From contig JAMPAT010000012.1 in NCBI GenBank assembly GCA_023667095.1, positions 26,380 through 90,379 on the forward strand: DNA of 64,000 nt. The letters run 5' to 3'. The stretch's first letter is position 1. Every line of letters starts with the position of its first letter. A program made the position numbers and the translations under genes. Below are positions 52,326-61,913 of the stretch, in pieces. The notes below the pieces were generated by a model. It saw nothing but the letters and a program-made list of their open reading frames with translations, was not told the origin of the DNA and made no database searches. The DNA comes from Bacteroidales bacterium (GTDB lineage Bacteria > Bacteroidota > Bacteroidia > Bacteroidales > UBA932).

Positions 52326-54506
52326 TCATTCAGCATTGAAGCCATTGCCGGACAAAGAGACTATGCCTGCGGCTGTACCTGATCCGGTAAACATCCAGTC
52401 CTCAAGATTGGATGCAGTAATCACGGTCTCCGTTCCGGCCTTGTTGACTGTACCGGCGATACGGCAGTTCCTTATTGTGCATCCGGCCTGCTTAGGGCGT
52501 CCGGCAAGCATGCCGACTGAGACCACAGACGGTGCACCCACATACGCTTTCGAAGATGTGGTGCAATTATCTGCGACAACAGTGGCTGCATCCGCAGTGT
52601 TGCCGAAGACTCCCCCGATATAGTTGTTCGGGCCGGAAACTGACCTATGCGCACCGGAGAACGAACAGCCTTCAATAAGCCCATTGACATTCTTTTCAAT
52701 CATCCCGACCATTCCCCCGACAACGAAATCACGCTTTGAAGGCTCTGTATTCTCTATTGTACCATCAGCGCGGCAGCCTGTGACGTGGAACGCAGAATTC
52801 GAATATGCCATAATCTGCCCTCCGCGAACCTTGGCACCTCCGGTTATCGTATATGTCCCGGAATATGAGCAGCCCTCAAAGACAAGATGCCAGTCAGAAC
52901 CTGACACCACCTTGCTGGCAGGCTTTCCTGCCAGTCCACCGACATAGTTCCATGCAGAGGAGTTCGTTCCGCCAAAATTGATTTCCGCAGAAGATGAGCA
53001 TGACTTCACAGTGACATATCCGTTGTCAACATTGTTGGCCCCGAACATTCCGCCATACTGGAGTGCAGCACCGGACTCATACACGACACGGCCTTCGTCA
53101 GAGCATCCTGTGATGCTGCAGCTGTTCCAGAGCTTGCCGGCCATGCCTCCCATGAATACAGTGCCGGAAGCATCCGGGCTGGATACAATCTGCACAGACC
53201 TGTTGGTGCAGTTTTCAACAATTGCACCGTCTGCTGTGGAAGCGACCGTACCGAACCACACGCTGGATTCCTCACATGTAGACTCAATTGTCCCGGCAAT
53301 TGTGAGGTTCCTGACAGTACCTGTCAATTTCTTCATAAGCCCGAGATATGGCGAATCACCTTTATAGTTGATGGTAACAGTGTGCCCGTTACCGTCAAGG
53401 ACACCGCTGAATTCACCGAAAGGTGTATAGTCATCAAGCACAAGGTCTGTCTTCAGATGCACCACGCCATTGTCATCGGCAAAGCCTGATGCAGACGGGT
53501 CGGAAATGACTGCCCCCATGAATGCCTCAAAGTCATCCATGCTTGAGATTCCGTCACGCCTTTCGCTTACAGAAGCCACCTTGGCAATAAGCCATTCCGG
53601 GTAGTTGGTGGACAGGGTCTTGAAATATGGATAATTCTTCACATACCAGTTCACGGCATCATCTTCATATACCGCATTGCCATCACCTGCCTGTCTATCA
53701 ACATTATACACACTCACAGAAATACCTGCATCAACAAATTCCTTCAATGTCCTCGAACCTGTTCCGCCTGCCTCAGGCCCCATCTGGCCCTTTGCGGACA
53801 TGCTTATCCAGTTGAATCCGAGAAGGCCGAAATTCTGTGCGGACTTTCCCGAATTCATTGCAATCTCCAGGTCTGCCTGCCGGGCATATCCCCACGCACT
53901 TTTCATCACATTCTCATTCGAGCCGGTGCACAGCAGATGCACAAAATGCTTTGCACCCATCTCAGTGACGATTTCACAGACCCTCCGGGCTGCATTTATC
54001 GCACTCTGCGGCGACACATCAACCCTCTTGATGTCAACGACAAGCCTTGTACAGCTTCCGTCAGACATGACTTCATTTATAAGTTCCTCCAATGTCGGGA
54101 GCTGCTCACCGTTTGAAAGGCGTCCTGCAGCACGTATTTCCGCAAGGGTGGACTTGAAAGGTTCAAGGCCATTGATTTCATAATTGCCGTTCGCATGGGC
54201 CACGACTATATTGTCATCCTTTGTCCAGTACACATCACATTCCGCACCGTATGCACCTACCTCCATGGCATAGCGTACAGACGCAAGTGAATTTGCAGGG
54301 ACACCGGCCTCGTATGCACCGCCCATGTGGGCAACCACCCTGTTGGAACATTCCGCAGGGCGTTTCAGTCCGTCATCCACAGGCACTGACGGGTCAGGAA
54401 TCCTGTCCCAGTCCGGCTGTGAAGGCCATTTATCCTTGCTGCATCCGGCAGCAAGCGCAAGTCCGGTAGCCAGTATGCATATCCTGTTGATAAAACCTCT
54501 TTTCAT
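52326..54506 (-). CDS. GDPD-like domain fused to GLUG beta-helix, lipoprotein
   Basis: A 726-residue lipoprotein (LAAGC, Cys22). Residues about 55-310 form a glycerophosphodiester phosphodiesterase-like TIM barrel; residues about 350-726 form a GLUG beta-helix (MGGMAGKLWNSC, GGLAGKPASK, IGGVFGNTADA). The usual catalytic HR motif is His60-Met61 here (AHMGG), while the metal-binding E89-C-D91 pair and the second His104 (VVAHANG) are kept. Loss of the Arg may reduce or change activity, so binding or a different substrate is possible. The ATG at 54506 is preferred over one 24 bases upstream. Same operon as the canonical GDPD at 60993. Confidence 0.83.
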   Translation of the reverse strand: MKRGFINRICILATGLALAAGCSKDKWPSQPDWDRIPDPSVPVDDGLKRPAECSNRVVAHMGGAYEAGVPANSLASVRYAMEVGAYGAECDVYWTKDDNIVVAHANGNYEINGLEPFKSTLAEIRAAGRLSNGEQLPTLEELINEVMSDGSCTRLVVDIKRVDVSPQSAINAARRVCEIVTEMGAKHFVHLLCTGSNENVMKSAWGYARQADLEIAMNSGKSAQNFGLLGFNWISMSAKGQMGPEAGGTGSRTLKEFVDAGISVSVYNVDRQAGDGNAVYEDDAVNWYVKNYPYFKTLSTNYPEWLIAKVASVSERRDGISSMDDFEAFMGAVISDPSASGFADDNGVVHLKTDLVLDDYTPFGEFSGVLDGNGHTVTINYKGDSPYLGLMKKLTGTVRNLTIAGTIESTCEESSVWFGTVASTADGAIVENCTNRSVQIVSSPDASGTVFMGGMAGKLWNSCSITGCSDEGRVVYESGAALQYGGMFGANNVDNGYVTVKSCSSSAEINFGGTNSSAWNYVGGLAGKPASKVVSGSDWHLVFEGCSYSGTYTITGGAKVRGGQIMAYSNSAFHVTGCRADGTIENTEPSKRDFVVGGMVGMIEKNVNGLIEGCSFSGAHRSVSGPNNYIGGVFGNTADAATVVADNCTTSSKAYVGAPSVVSVGMLAGRPKQAGCTIRNCRIAGTVNKAGTETVITASNLEDWMFTGSGTAAGIVSLSGNGFNAE

Positions 54507-54529
54507 ATTGTCAGAATTTTCATGTTTCA

Positions 54530-55000
54530 CTACTTTCCGGAACTCTGGCTTACAGTAAAGTCACGGAACTCTCCGGACGAGGCCGTCACCCTCAATGTAA
54601 AGCTGCGCCCGGCACCTGGATTCGGTTCCAGAGCAATCTCTATCCCTTTCTCCATGTATTCATGCAGGCCGGTTGTCCCCCATGTATCAGGATATGTTGA
54701 TGACAAAGTCACCTCCTTGAGATTTGTCCATGACGGAGATTCAAGGATTTCCGCTGTCCACCTGCCCTTATCCATGGACGCACCGCGATTCACAATGACG
54801 ACTGCAGAATATGTCTCAGCACCGTCAAGTGTCGTCCCGTCAGCTTCGAATCCCTGGATTTCAGGATACAGGGATATCCGTACATCCCCTGAGATGTGGT
54901 CTGTACCGTCCTTGTAGCATGACGTAAGCAACAGGCAGGAAGCCGCCACAGCCAGGAAAGGCCAGCAAAGGCGTACAATATTTGAATGAAAGCAATTCAT
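54530..55000 (-). CDS. Small surface lipoprotein with BACON-like C-terminus
   Basis: A 156-residue protein with a signal peptide ending LLLTSC (Cys28), followed by an Ig-like region: ISLYPEIQGFEADG, WTNLKEVTLSST, and a terminal strand FTLRVTASSGEFRDFTVSQ that resembles the end of a BACON domain. Position directly after SusD is where Bacteroidota often encode SusE-like surface glycan-binding proteins, and that role is inferred. Start chosen at 55000 because it begins the signal peptide; 55009 is also possible. Confidence 0.7.
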   Translation of the reverse strand: MNCFHSNIVRLCWPFLAVAASCLLLTSCYKDGTDHISGDVRISLYPEIQGFEADGTTLDGAETYSAVVIVNRGASMDKGRWTAEILESPSWTNLKEVTLSSTYPDTWGTTGLHEYMEKGIEIALEPNPGAGRSFTLRVTASSGEFRDFTVSQSSGK

Positions 55001-55035
55001 CGTTCCCATTATTAAATTTTGCATCGGTAAATAAA

Positions 55036-56571
55036 TCAATACCATCCCTCTGTCTGGGTCAGTTTCGGATTCTTGTTGCGCGAATCCTTGTGAATCGGCC
55101 AGAGAAGGATATTCGTGTCATTCCTGCGTGCCTTTAGTGAAGCATTGTAGTCCCATATCCTGTCAAGGCGGATAAGTGACCACCAGATTACTCCCTCACA
55201 CGGGAATTCAAGGAAATATTCATCCACAAGAGCCTGCAGCACAGCCTCCTTTGATGAATCAGTGTAATAATTGTCCCTGCCGTATGCCCGTCTGGCTATT
55301 ATGTTCAGGCAGTTGAGCGCATCCCTGTAGCTGCCCTGCATATATTTCAGTTCAGCATACATCATGACAGCCTGTGCATAACGGTAATATATTATGTCAG
55401 CATCCTTGACCATGTTTCCGCTGCCCAGGTCACCTATATATTTGTTTGGCCAGGTAAGGACTCCCCCGTTCAGGGATTCATTCTGTCCGTACAGGCCTTC
55501 ACCGAGATTGACCGGAACACGTGTATCACCGTTCCGGTCACGGCTTTCGCGCAGCTTTTTCAGGAAATCATCCCCATAGTCAAGATACTGCGTTCCACCG
55601 ATAGGGACAGGGTTGGACTGGAACTCCTTCTTTACTGCAGCCGTGGCAAAAGTGAAATAACCTGCAATGCCTCCTGTCAGCTGATATGACTGGTCATTCT
55701 GCAAGGCGAATACCACCTCCGCACTGTTCTTGTTTTTCGTGCCGCGCCCATCAAACACTTTGGAATAGTCATTCAGAAACCTTGAGTCACCTGACTTTAC
55801 GCCTATGGCATCCAGGGCCTCCTCCGCCATCGCGAGATAGCTGTCACCTGCTTTCCTCACACTGTAGCTCCACAAGGCAAATTCTGCCTTCAGCATGTTC
55901 ACAGCATCCTTAGTAGCAAGATACTTGTCATTCCCGAGATAATCCGACATGGCTACAGCAGCATTGATATCATTCTCAATCTGTGCATAGACAGCATCCT
56001 TCGGTGCCCTTACCGGATATGTCTCCGGCTGGTTAACGCTCTCGATGGGATTGAGGTTGAGAGGGACATCCCCCCAGACACGCACGGCCCAGAAATAGCA
56101 ATATGCACGAGCAAAATATGCCTGTCCGAGTGCCCAGCTGCGTTTTGCATCAGTCATGTCAATTGATGCCAGTGGAGCATATTTCAGTACGGCATTCGCC
56201 TGGTCAATGACATTGTACAGCTGTCCCCATTTGCATGACGCTGAGGAGGATGTCATATTGTTTTCAAGGACTTCCTTGGCAGTATATATCTTGTTCACGT
56301 GGCTGTAGCCCCACATATACGGCCCGACACGCAGTTCTCCCCAGTGCATCAAGGAGATATTGTCCTGGACAAAATTCTTGCGCATCTTTGCATATATTTC
56401 ATTTGTGGAAGTCTCCACATGGGCTGATGTCTTCCACATGTTGCTCGCCGTAAGCCTGTTGTTCTGCACGATGTCAAGGTCTCCATGGCATGACGACACG
56501 GCCAGGACCACGGCTGCAAGCCACAGGACAAATGCTGCACAATATTGAATTCGTTGTATTTCTCGTTTCAT
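55036..56571 (-). CDS. susD: SusD/RagB family surface-binding lipoprotein
   Basis: A 511-residue nutrient-binding lipoprotein (AVSSC, Cys27) of the SusD family: TPR-like helical pairs (GQAYFARAYCYFWAVRVWGDVPL, KAEFALWSYSVRKAG) followed by the C-terminal domain ending in LWPIHKDSRNKNPKLTQTEGWY, the usual SusD end. It caps the SusC barrel and binds substrate before import. Paired with the SusC gene 28 bp upstream. The ATG at 56571 starts the signal peptide; the longer frame runs into susC. The ligand, judged by neighbours, is a glycerophosphodiester-containing molecule rather than a plain glycan. Confidence 0.93.
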   Translation of the reverse strand: MKREIQRIQYCAAFVLWLAAVVLAVSSCHGDLDIVQNNRLTASNMWKTSAHVETSTNEIYAKMRKNFVQDNISLMHWGELRVGPYMWGYSHVNKIYTAKEVLENNMTSSSASCKWGQLYNVIDQANAVLKYAPLASIDMTDAKRSWALGQAYFARAYCYFWAVRVWGDVPLNLNPIESVNQPETYPVRAPKDAVYAQIENDINAAVAMSDYLGNDKYLATKDAVNMLKAEFALWSYSVRKAGDSYLAMAEEALDAIGVKSGDSRFLNDYSKVFDGRGTKNKNSAEVVFALQNDQSYQLTGGIAGYFTFATAAVKKEFQSNPVPIGGTQYLDYGDDFLKKLRESRDRNGDTRVPVNLGEGLYGQNESLNGGVLTWPNKYIGDLGSGNMVKDADIIYYRYAQAVMMYAELKYMQGSYRDALNCLNIIARRAYGRDNYYTDSSKEAVLQALVDEYFLEFPCEGVIWWSLIRLDRIWDYNASLKARRNDTNILLWPIHKDSRNKNPKLTQTEGWY

Positions 56572-56599
56572 AATCTCACATTTAAACATTTGGAACACA

Positions 56600-59500
56600 T
56601 CAGAAGGTAACCTTGATTGAGAATATGACCTTGCGCGCGTTCGGCATAAGGTTTCCTGTATTGTCTGAATCACTGTTGTTGGTTGAGACAGCAGTGTACA
56701 TGTCAGAGCCTCCGGCAGAGGATATTCCGCTCTCGGGGCTTACGGCACCTGTCACTTTCGTGAAATAATGCAGTGTGTTACCGGTCACGCCTACAGTCAG
56801 CTTTTTCATGTGCAGCTTGCTTACCCATTTTTCCGGAAGATCATAATACAGGGACACATCCCTGATGCACAGATAGTCACCCTTCTCAACCATGAACGAA
56901 GAATTTCCCCTCCAGTTGCGGTTTCCCCAATCCGTGTCATTCGGTGTGTACCTGGCATATTTTGCCTCTGTATCGCCAGGATAACGCCAGCAGTCATATA
57001 CAATGTCCCCAAGCATTGAATTGCAGTCTCCCATTGTATTCTTGACCAGCTGGGTCTTCTGCCCGTTGATTATCGAATGTCCGAGTGCATAATCGAGATA
57101 TATGCTCAATGTCAGGCGTTTGAAAGTGAATGTATTATTGAATCCTCCTGTCGAATGAGGCACGACATTCCCAAGATAGAACATGTCCTCGGAATTGATT
57201 ATTTCATTTCCGTTCTCATCACGGGCCGATCCGATGCGGTTGCACCATTCATAGTCACCGGCATCCTTTCGTCCAGGGATCCTCTTGCCGTCGCTGACCC
57301 TGAATCCCTTTGACTCGACATCGTAAAGAGCGGCATCAGCCTCGGCAAGGCTCTGGATTATGTGGTCGACCTTATAGCCATATATCCTTCCGAGAGGCTC
57401 GCCCACAGCAGTACCTCCGAAGCGGTAGCCGGACTCGGACATTGTGTATCCTCCTATCCGCCATGCCTTGTTCCCTGTCAGGCTTCCATACTTGTCTACC
57501 TCATTGTACATGTACTCGTCAGGAAGCGAAAGCACCTTGTTGCGTGTAAATGCGTATGTCAGGTCTGTGCTCCATGTGAAGTTGCGGGTCTGGATATTCA
57601 CAGTATGCAGCTCTGCCTCAAATCCATAGAACCTCGCACTGCCGACATTTGCCTTTACGCTGCTGTACGGGCTGGTATCAGGGAGAGTAATGCTGAAAAG
57701 CATGTCATCGGTAACCTTGTCATAATAGTCAAGCACGACCCTTATCCTGTCTTTCAGGAATCCCATGTCAAGTCCCACATCAAGCTGTGTGGTAGTCTCC
57801 CATTTCATGCCTGTATTCTGCATCTTGTCAGGGGACATGGTGGAAAGGTATCCATAGTTTCCTGTGGAATATGAGCCGTATGTGTCATAAAGTCCGATTC
57901 CGTTGTTTCCGGTCAGTCCGTACGATGCCCTTACCTTCAGGGTGTTCATCTTTTTTCCGGCCACTTTCCAGAACGGTTCTTCTGAAACAACCCAGGCGAC
58001 AGAAGCTGCCGGGAAATATCCCCAGCGGTTACCAGCCGCAAATTTTGAAGAACCGTCTGCACGGAAAGTGGCAGCTACAATATACCGATGCCCGAAATCA
58101 TAGCCCAGACGACCGAAATATGAAATCATAGCCTGCCTCTCATTCTTGTTCGAGGCCTCGAAATTTATTCCGGACTGCAGTACAGGGACATCGTCTGAAA
58201 CTGCGCCTGTTGACTTGGCCTGCAGATAGAGGTACTGCTGCCCCATATACTCATATCCGGCAGTTGCACTTACATTGTGCATCCCGGCAAATGTCCTGTT
58301 GAAATTCAGGTGCGCTGTAAAAGTATTGCGGCGTGTCTGTGTACGGGTCTCTGTAACAGGCCTTGTGGCATTCACCGAGTTGATTACACCGTCAGCCTCC
58401 CCGACAATATTGTAGCTCCCGACATAGTTCTGTTCAAAATAGTTATACTGGGCATTTGCTGTCAGCCCCTCAAGAATCTGCCATTTCAGGTTGAATGTGC
58501 CTGACATGCGGCTTGTGGTATTCATCCTGTTGTAGAATCTCTCATACCATGCCGGGCTATGCGCATTCTTGTTGGTGGATACGAGCTGGTTCCATTCCCC
58601 GTCAAGGTTTTTCTCCATGGCTGTAGGTGCTGCGATAAGGCCTCGCCCAATGCACTGGTAATAGTTGTCGACAGGTATATGCTTCTTCTGGCGCGACATG
58701 TCGAATGTGGCACTTGCCTCCAGGTTTTTCGTGACCTTGAAACTTGTATTGCCGTGCATCGTAAACACATTGTACTTGCTCATCGCCACAATTCCGTCAT
58801 CACCCGTGTAGCTGATGGATGCAGCATACCTTATCCTGTCATTTCCTCCGTTGACACCGACATATTCCTTTTGCCAGAATGCCGGTGAAAACCACTGTCC
58901 CTGCCAGTCAGAGTCGGTGAATATCAGCACCTTGTCAGGATCAACAGGGTCATACATCCATTCAAAGCCCTCCGGAACAGGCTGCCTGTAGTCAAGATAT
59001 CGTGTCGAGTATATGGACTTGCTCCCCGTATTTCCTGTTCCATACGCATTCGCACCGCTCAGGAGTGTTGCAGCAGGATGCTCGCTGTCATTTGCAAAGG
59101 CAGTGGCAATTGCAGGACGTATGAACTGGAGATAGTCACGTGAATTAAGGATAGACCAACGCGAAGCCGGATTCTGGAAGCCAAGCTGCACATCGAAAAC
59201 AATCTGCGGTCCCTTTGAAGGTGAGCCTTTCTTTGTAGTCACGAGAATAACACCATTGGATGCACGTGCTCCATATATTCCGGCAGAAGCAGCATCCTTC
59301 AGGACCTCGAGTGACTCGATATCATTGGGATTTATTCCGTTAAGGTCATCCCTCAACGCACCGTCAACTATATATATAGGGTCATTTCCCATTGAGATGG
59401 ATGAGCCGCCACGTATCATGAAACGCGGAGCCTCTCCGGAGAGCGAATTGCTCGTAGACACCCTCAGGCCCGGCACCTTGCCCTTTATTGCATCGCCGAC

Positions 59501-59971
59501 CGAGGTCACAGGAGCATCTGCCAAAGCCCCTCCATCCACCTTTGAGATTGATGTTGTCAAGGTTTTGCGTGCCTGCATTCCATAGCCGACAACCACAACC
59601 TCATCCAGAAGCCTGGAATCTTCTTTCAGGACTATGTTCAACATGCCCCCACGAATGTCAGGCTTTGCAGTCACAGTCTCAAATCCGAGGGATGAGAATT
59701 CTAGCACGGCATTTTCCGGCACAGAAATGCTGAAACGGCCGTCATTGTCGGTAACAGTACCCGTCGCTGTACCCTTTATGAGGACTCCGGCACCCGGAAG
59801 AGGATTTCCGTCCACATCCGTCACTGTTCCCGACTGTACCGTAGTCCCGGTCTGCGCATAAGATGATATTCCGCAAAGGCCAGCCTGCAATACAGACAGA
59901 AGCGTGATGCAGAGCAGAGCCATCAGTCTACGCACTGCCATTCCCGGATATTTGTCATAAATAGATTTCAT
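56600..59971 (-). CDS. susC: SusC/RagA family TonB-dependent transporter
   Basis: A 1,123-residue outer membrane transporter. Order: signal peptide (MKSIYDKYPG... to SYAQ), a carboxypeptidase-regulatory-like domain (SGTVTDVDGNPLPGAGVLIKG), the TonB box region DEVVVVGYG, the plug with LSGEAPRFMIRGG and NGVILVTTKKG, and a 22-stranded barrel ending in KVIFSIKVTF. It imports the ligand captured by SusD using TonB energy. It does not carry a FecR-interacting STN domain, so regulation by an ECF sigma/anti-sigma pair is not indicated. Operon partner of SusD; the S1/P1 enzyme gene lies 96 bp upstream. Confidence 0.94.
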   Translation of the reverse strand: MKSIYDKYPGMAVRRLMALLCITLLSVLQAGLCGISSYAQTGTTVQSGTVTDVDGNPLPGAGVLIKGTATGTVTDNDGRFSISVPENAVLEFSSLGFETVTAKPDIRGGMLNIVLKEDSRLLDEVVVVGYGMQARKTLTTSISKVDGGALADAPVTSVGDAIKGKVPGLRVSTSNSLSGEAPRFMIRGGSSISMGNDPIYIVDGALRDDLNGINPNDIESLEVLKDAASAGIYGARASNGVILVTTKKGSPSKGPQIVFDVQLGFQNPASRWSILNSRDYLQFIRPAIATAFANDSEHPAATLLSGANAYGTGNTGSKSIYSTRYLDYRQPVPEGFEWMYDPVDPDKVLIFTDSDWQGQWFSPAFWQKEYVGVNGGNDRIRYAASISYTGDDGIVAMSKYNVFTMHGNTSFKVTKNLEASATFDMSRQKKHIPVDNYYQCIGRGLIAAPTAMEKNLDGEWNQLVSTNKNAHSPAWYERFYNRMNTTSRMSGTFNLKWQILEGLTANAQYNYFEQNYVGSYNIVGEADGVINSVNATRPVTETRTQTRRNTFTAHLNFNRTFAGMHNVSATAGYEYMGQQYLYLQAKSTGAVSDDVPVLQSGINFEASNKNERQAMISYFGRLGYDFGHRYIVAATFRADGSSKFAAGNRWGYFPAASVAWVVSEEPFWKVAGKKMNTLKVRASYGLTGNNGIGLYDTYGSYSTGNYGYLSTMSPDKMQNTGMKWETTTQLDVGLDMGFLKDRIRVVLDYYDKVTDDMLFSITLPDTSPYSSVKANVGSARFYGFEAELHTVNIQTRNFTWSTDLTYAFTRNKVLSLPDEYMYNEVDKYGSLTGNKAWRIGGYTMSESGYRFGGTAVGEPLGRIYGYKVDHIIQSLAEADAALYDVESKGFRVSDGKRIPGRKDAGDYEWCNRIGSARDENGNEIINSEDMFYLGNVVPHSTGGFNNTFTFKRLTLSIYLDYALGHSIINGQKTQLVKNTMGDCNSMLGDIVYDCWRYPGDTEAKYARYTPNDTDWGNRNWRGNSSFMVEKGDYLCIRDVSLYYDLPEKWVSKLHMKKLTVGVTGNTLHYFTKVTGAVSPESGISSAGGSDMYTAVSTNNSDSDNTGNLMPNARKVIFSIKVTF

Positions 59972-60067
59972 ATTTAGTTCATTGTTTTTTCGGGCTTCCG
60001 CCATCCAGTCCGGACTGGTCGCCATGATGTACTATGATATTGGCCCAGCCTCCCGGACAGGACAGCG

Positions 60068-60901
60068 TCATTTACCCGAATGCCTTTTGGCGTATTTTGC
60101 ATCAAAAATCATATTAAGCTGATGTGCAAGACGATATCCTGCCCTACGGATCATGGTCCTGGTCAGTTCCAGCTGGTCAATAGCCCATTCTGCATCAAGC
60201 GAGTCACCTTTCTTTACAGACATCCTCACATCATAGCTTGACACTGCCGCGTCATGCCCCCATGAATAAATGTCTCCTTTTATGGTTTCCTCAATCTCAT
60301 CCTTGTCTGAAATGTCGCACATGGAGGCGAAGTCAGACCAGCTCCACGGATAATATGCCCTCAGGATATCCCCATCCCACACGGTATGGTATTTTGTCTC
60401 CATATCAAGGAATGTCACTTTCCATGAGGCGATATCCCTCCTAGGCTGGTATCTGATATGTCCCGGGCAATGCATATCACCGATGAAATGGCACAGCATG
60501 ACTATCTCAATGAACCTGGATTCTTCATCAAGTGACTCAGCATTGCGCAGGTCAGAAATAAACCCGTCAATGAAATACAATGCATTTGTAACATAGCGTC
60601 CATTGTCATCTATTCCATGGAAAGGCATCAGCAGGCTGTCCACCTCGAATGTATGCGCATAGACCTTTGCCTTGTTCCATCCAGGACGGAAAGTCTCATT
60701 GAGCCTGTTTCTGTAATCGTCAGGGTATGAAGCAAATGTGACTATTGATTCGCCACCCATGTACTTGTCTATGGCCTTGCGTGTAGTGCCTGTCAGATGG
60801 TCTTCCGCAATCTTGTTTATTGCAGCATGACCGAGACGTCCCCAGCCGTATGACGGCAGGACAACGGCAGCTGATGCAAGAAGAAGCAATATTCGTTTCA
60901 T
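60068..60901 (-). CDS. S1/P1-type zinc-dependent phosphoesterase (nuclease/phospholipase C fold), secreted
   Basis: A 277-residue secreted enzyme. After signal cleavage at SYG/W, Trp20 becomes the N-terminus, as required for the trinuclear zinc site. All nine ligand positions of P1 nuclease have counterparts: W20, H25, D61, H83, H138, D142, H148 (HFIGDMHCPGH), H172 and D176 (HTVWDGD). Family members cleave single-stranded nucleic acids and 3'-nucleotides; the fold is shared with bacterial phospholipase C. In an operon for glycerophosphodiesters a phospholipase C- or phosphomonoesterase-like activity is an inference to be tested. Periplasmic or surface location. Confidence 0.85.
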   Translation of the reverse strand: MKRILLLLASAAVVLPSYGWGRLGHAAINKIAEDHLTGTTRKAIDKYMGGESIVTFASYPDDYRNRLNETFRPGWNKAKVYAHTFEVDSLLMPFHGIDDNGRYVTNALYFIDGFISDLRNAESLDEESRFIEIVMLCHFIGDMHCPGHIRYQPRRDIASWKVTFLDMETKYHTVWDGDILRAYYPWSWSDFASMCDISDKDEIEETIKGDIYSWGHDAAVSSYDVRMSVKKGDSLDAEWAIDQLELTRTMIRRAGYRLAHQLNMIFDAKYAKRHSGK

Positions 60902-60992
60902 GTCTCTGTTGATTTTAGGGCAAGTCCTGCATATTTTCCCTTGGAGTTGCCAGGACAGCCTGTGTTATTAATTATAGATTCCGGTCCCCATC

Positions 60993-61898
60993 TCACCGGC
61001 ATCCTGCAGCCGGCAGATCCTGCTGTCCAGGGATACCAAATGCAGAAATCGCATCTACATAACCCTTTATGAGTTCCGGATGGTCCGAAGACACACAGTC
61101 AACACCATGGCGGACTGCCCACTCGACTACCTCGTAGCTGTTTACAATCCACAATGTAGTCTCAATGCCAAGCTTCCTCGCACGTTCCACATAGTCAGGA
61201 TGGTTCATGAATCCGTCAAAATTATATGAGATGCCATTGTATCCCTTCTCATGGGCATATTCCGGAGTCTTCACAAATACCCCAGAATCAAGGAATATCA
61301 CCTTTGCACGCGGATCAATCCTGTGGATTTCACTGCATATCCATTCACTGAAAGAGGTATATTCCACCTGGTCCTCCATCTTCATCCTGCGCACAGCCTC
61401 CATAACCTGCTCTACAGCCATCGTCTCACGCTCCGGTGTAGACTGCTTCTTGATTTCGCAGATTATCTTGACGGCAGGACATTTCCTGGCCTGTTTCAGG
61501 TATTCCTCGATTGTCGGCATCCTGTGTCCACCAGGAAGCACGGTGCGGCGTGCCTCGTCAAAGGTAATCTTCCTGATATCCTTGTCAATGCCAGGTACAT
61601 TTGCGCCATGGAAGACAATGATTTTCCCGTCAGACGTCAGCTGGACATCAAATTCAACAGCATCTATCTTCAGGTCCTGGGCAAATTTAAGGGCATTGAG
61701 CGTATTCTCGTAGAGAGGAGTATCCGGAGAGTCCGGAGTGTTGAAACGGCATCCCCTGTGTCCGACCACCTTAGGCTGCGCAAAGGCAGCGGCACCGGCA
61801 AGAATCAATACTGACAGGCATACGGAACGCATCCCTGACGACAACATCCCGCCTGTCTTACGGCCGTATTTTGAGCTTATTTTATTGACAGCGTCCAT
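60993..61898 (-). CDS. Glycerophosphodiester phosphodiesterase (canonical), secreted
   Basis: A 301-residue TIM-barrel enzyme hydrolysing glycerophosphodiesters to glycerol-3-phosphate and an alcohol. The catalytic set is complete: VVGHRGCRF (HR motif), DAVEFDVQLT (metal Glu and Asp), IIVFHGANV (second His), ICEIK (third Glu) and the C-terminal CVSSDHPELI. A hydrophobic signal lies at MRSVCLSVLILAGAAAFAQ, so translation could start at 61832 with the first 22 codons being untranslated or an n-region extension. The gpsA-like gene ends 15 bp upstream of the longer start. Exported, so it works outside the cytoplasm with the SusCD pair. Confidence 0.92.
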   Translation of the reverse strand: MDAVNKISSKYGRKTGGMLSSGMRSVCLSVLILAGAAAFAQPKVVGHRGCRFNTPDSPDTPLYENTLNALKFAQDLKIDAVEFDVQLTSDGKIIVFHGANVPGIDKDIRKITFDEARRTVLPGGHRMPTIEEYLKQARKCPAVKIICEIKKQSTPERETMAVEQVMEAVRRMKMEDQVEYTSFSEWICSEIHRIDPRAKVIFLDSGVFVKTPEYAHEKGYNGISYNFDGFMNHPDYVERARKLGIETTLWIVNSYEVVEWAVRHGVDCVSSDHPELIKGYVDAISAFGIPGQQDLPAAGCR

Positions 61899-61913
61899 AG
61901 CATCAAATGTAAT

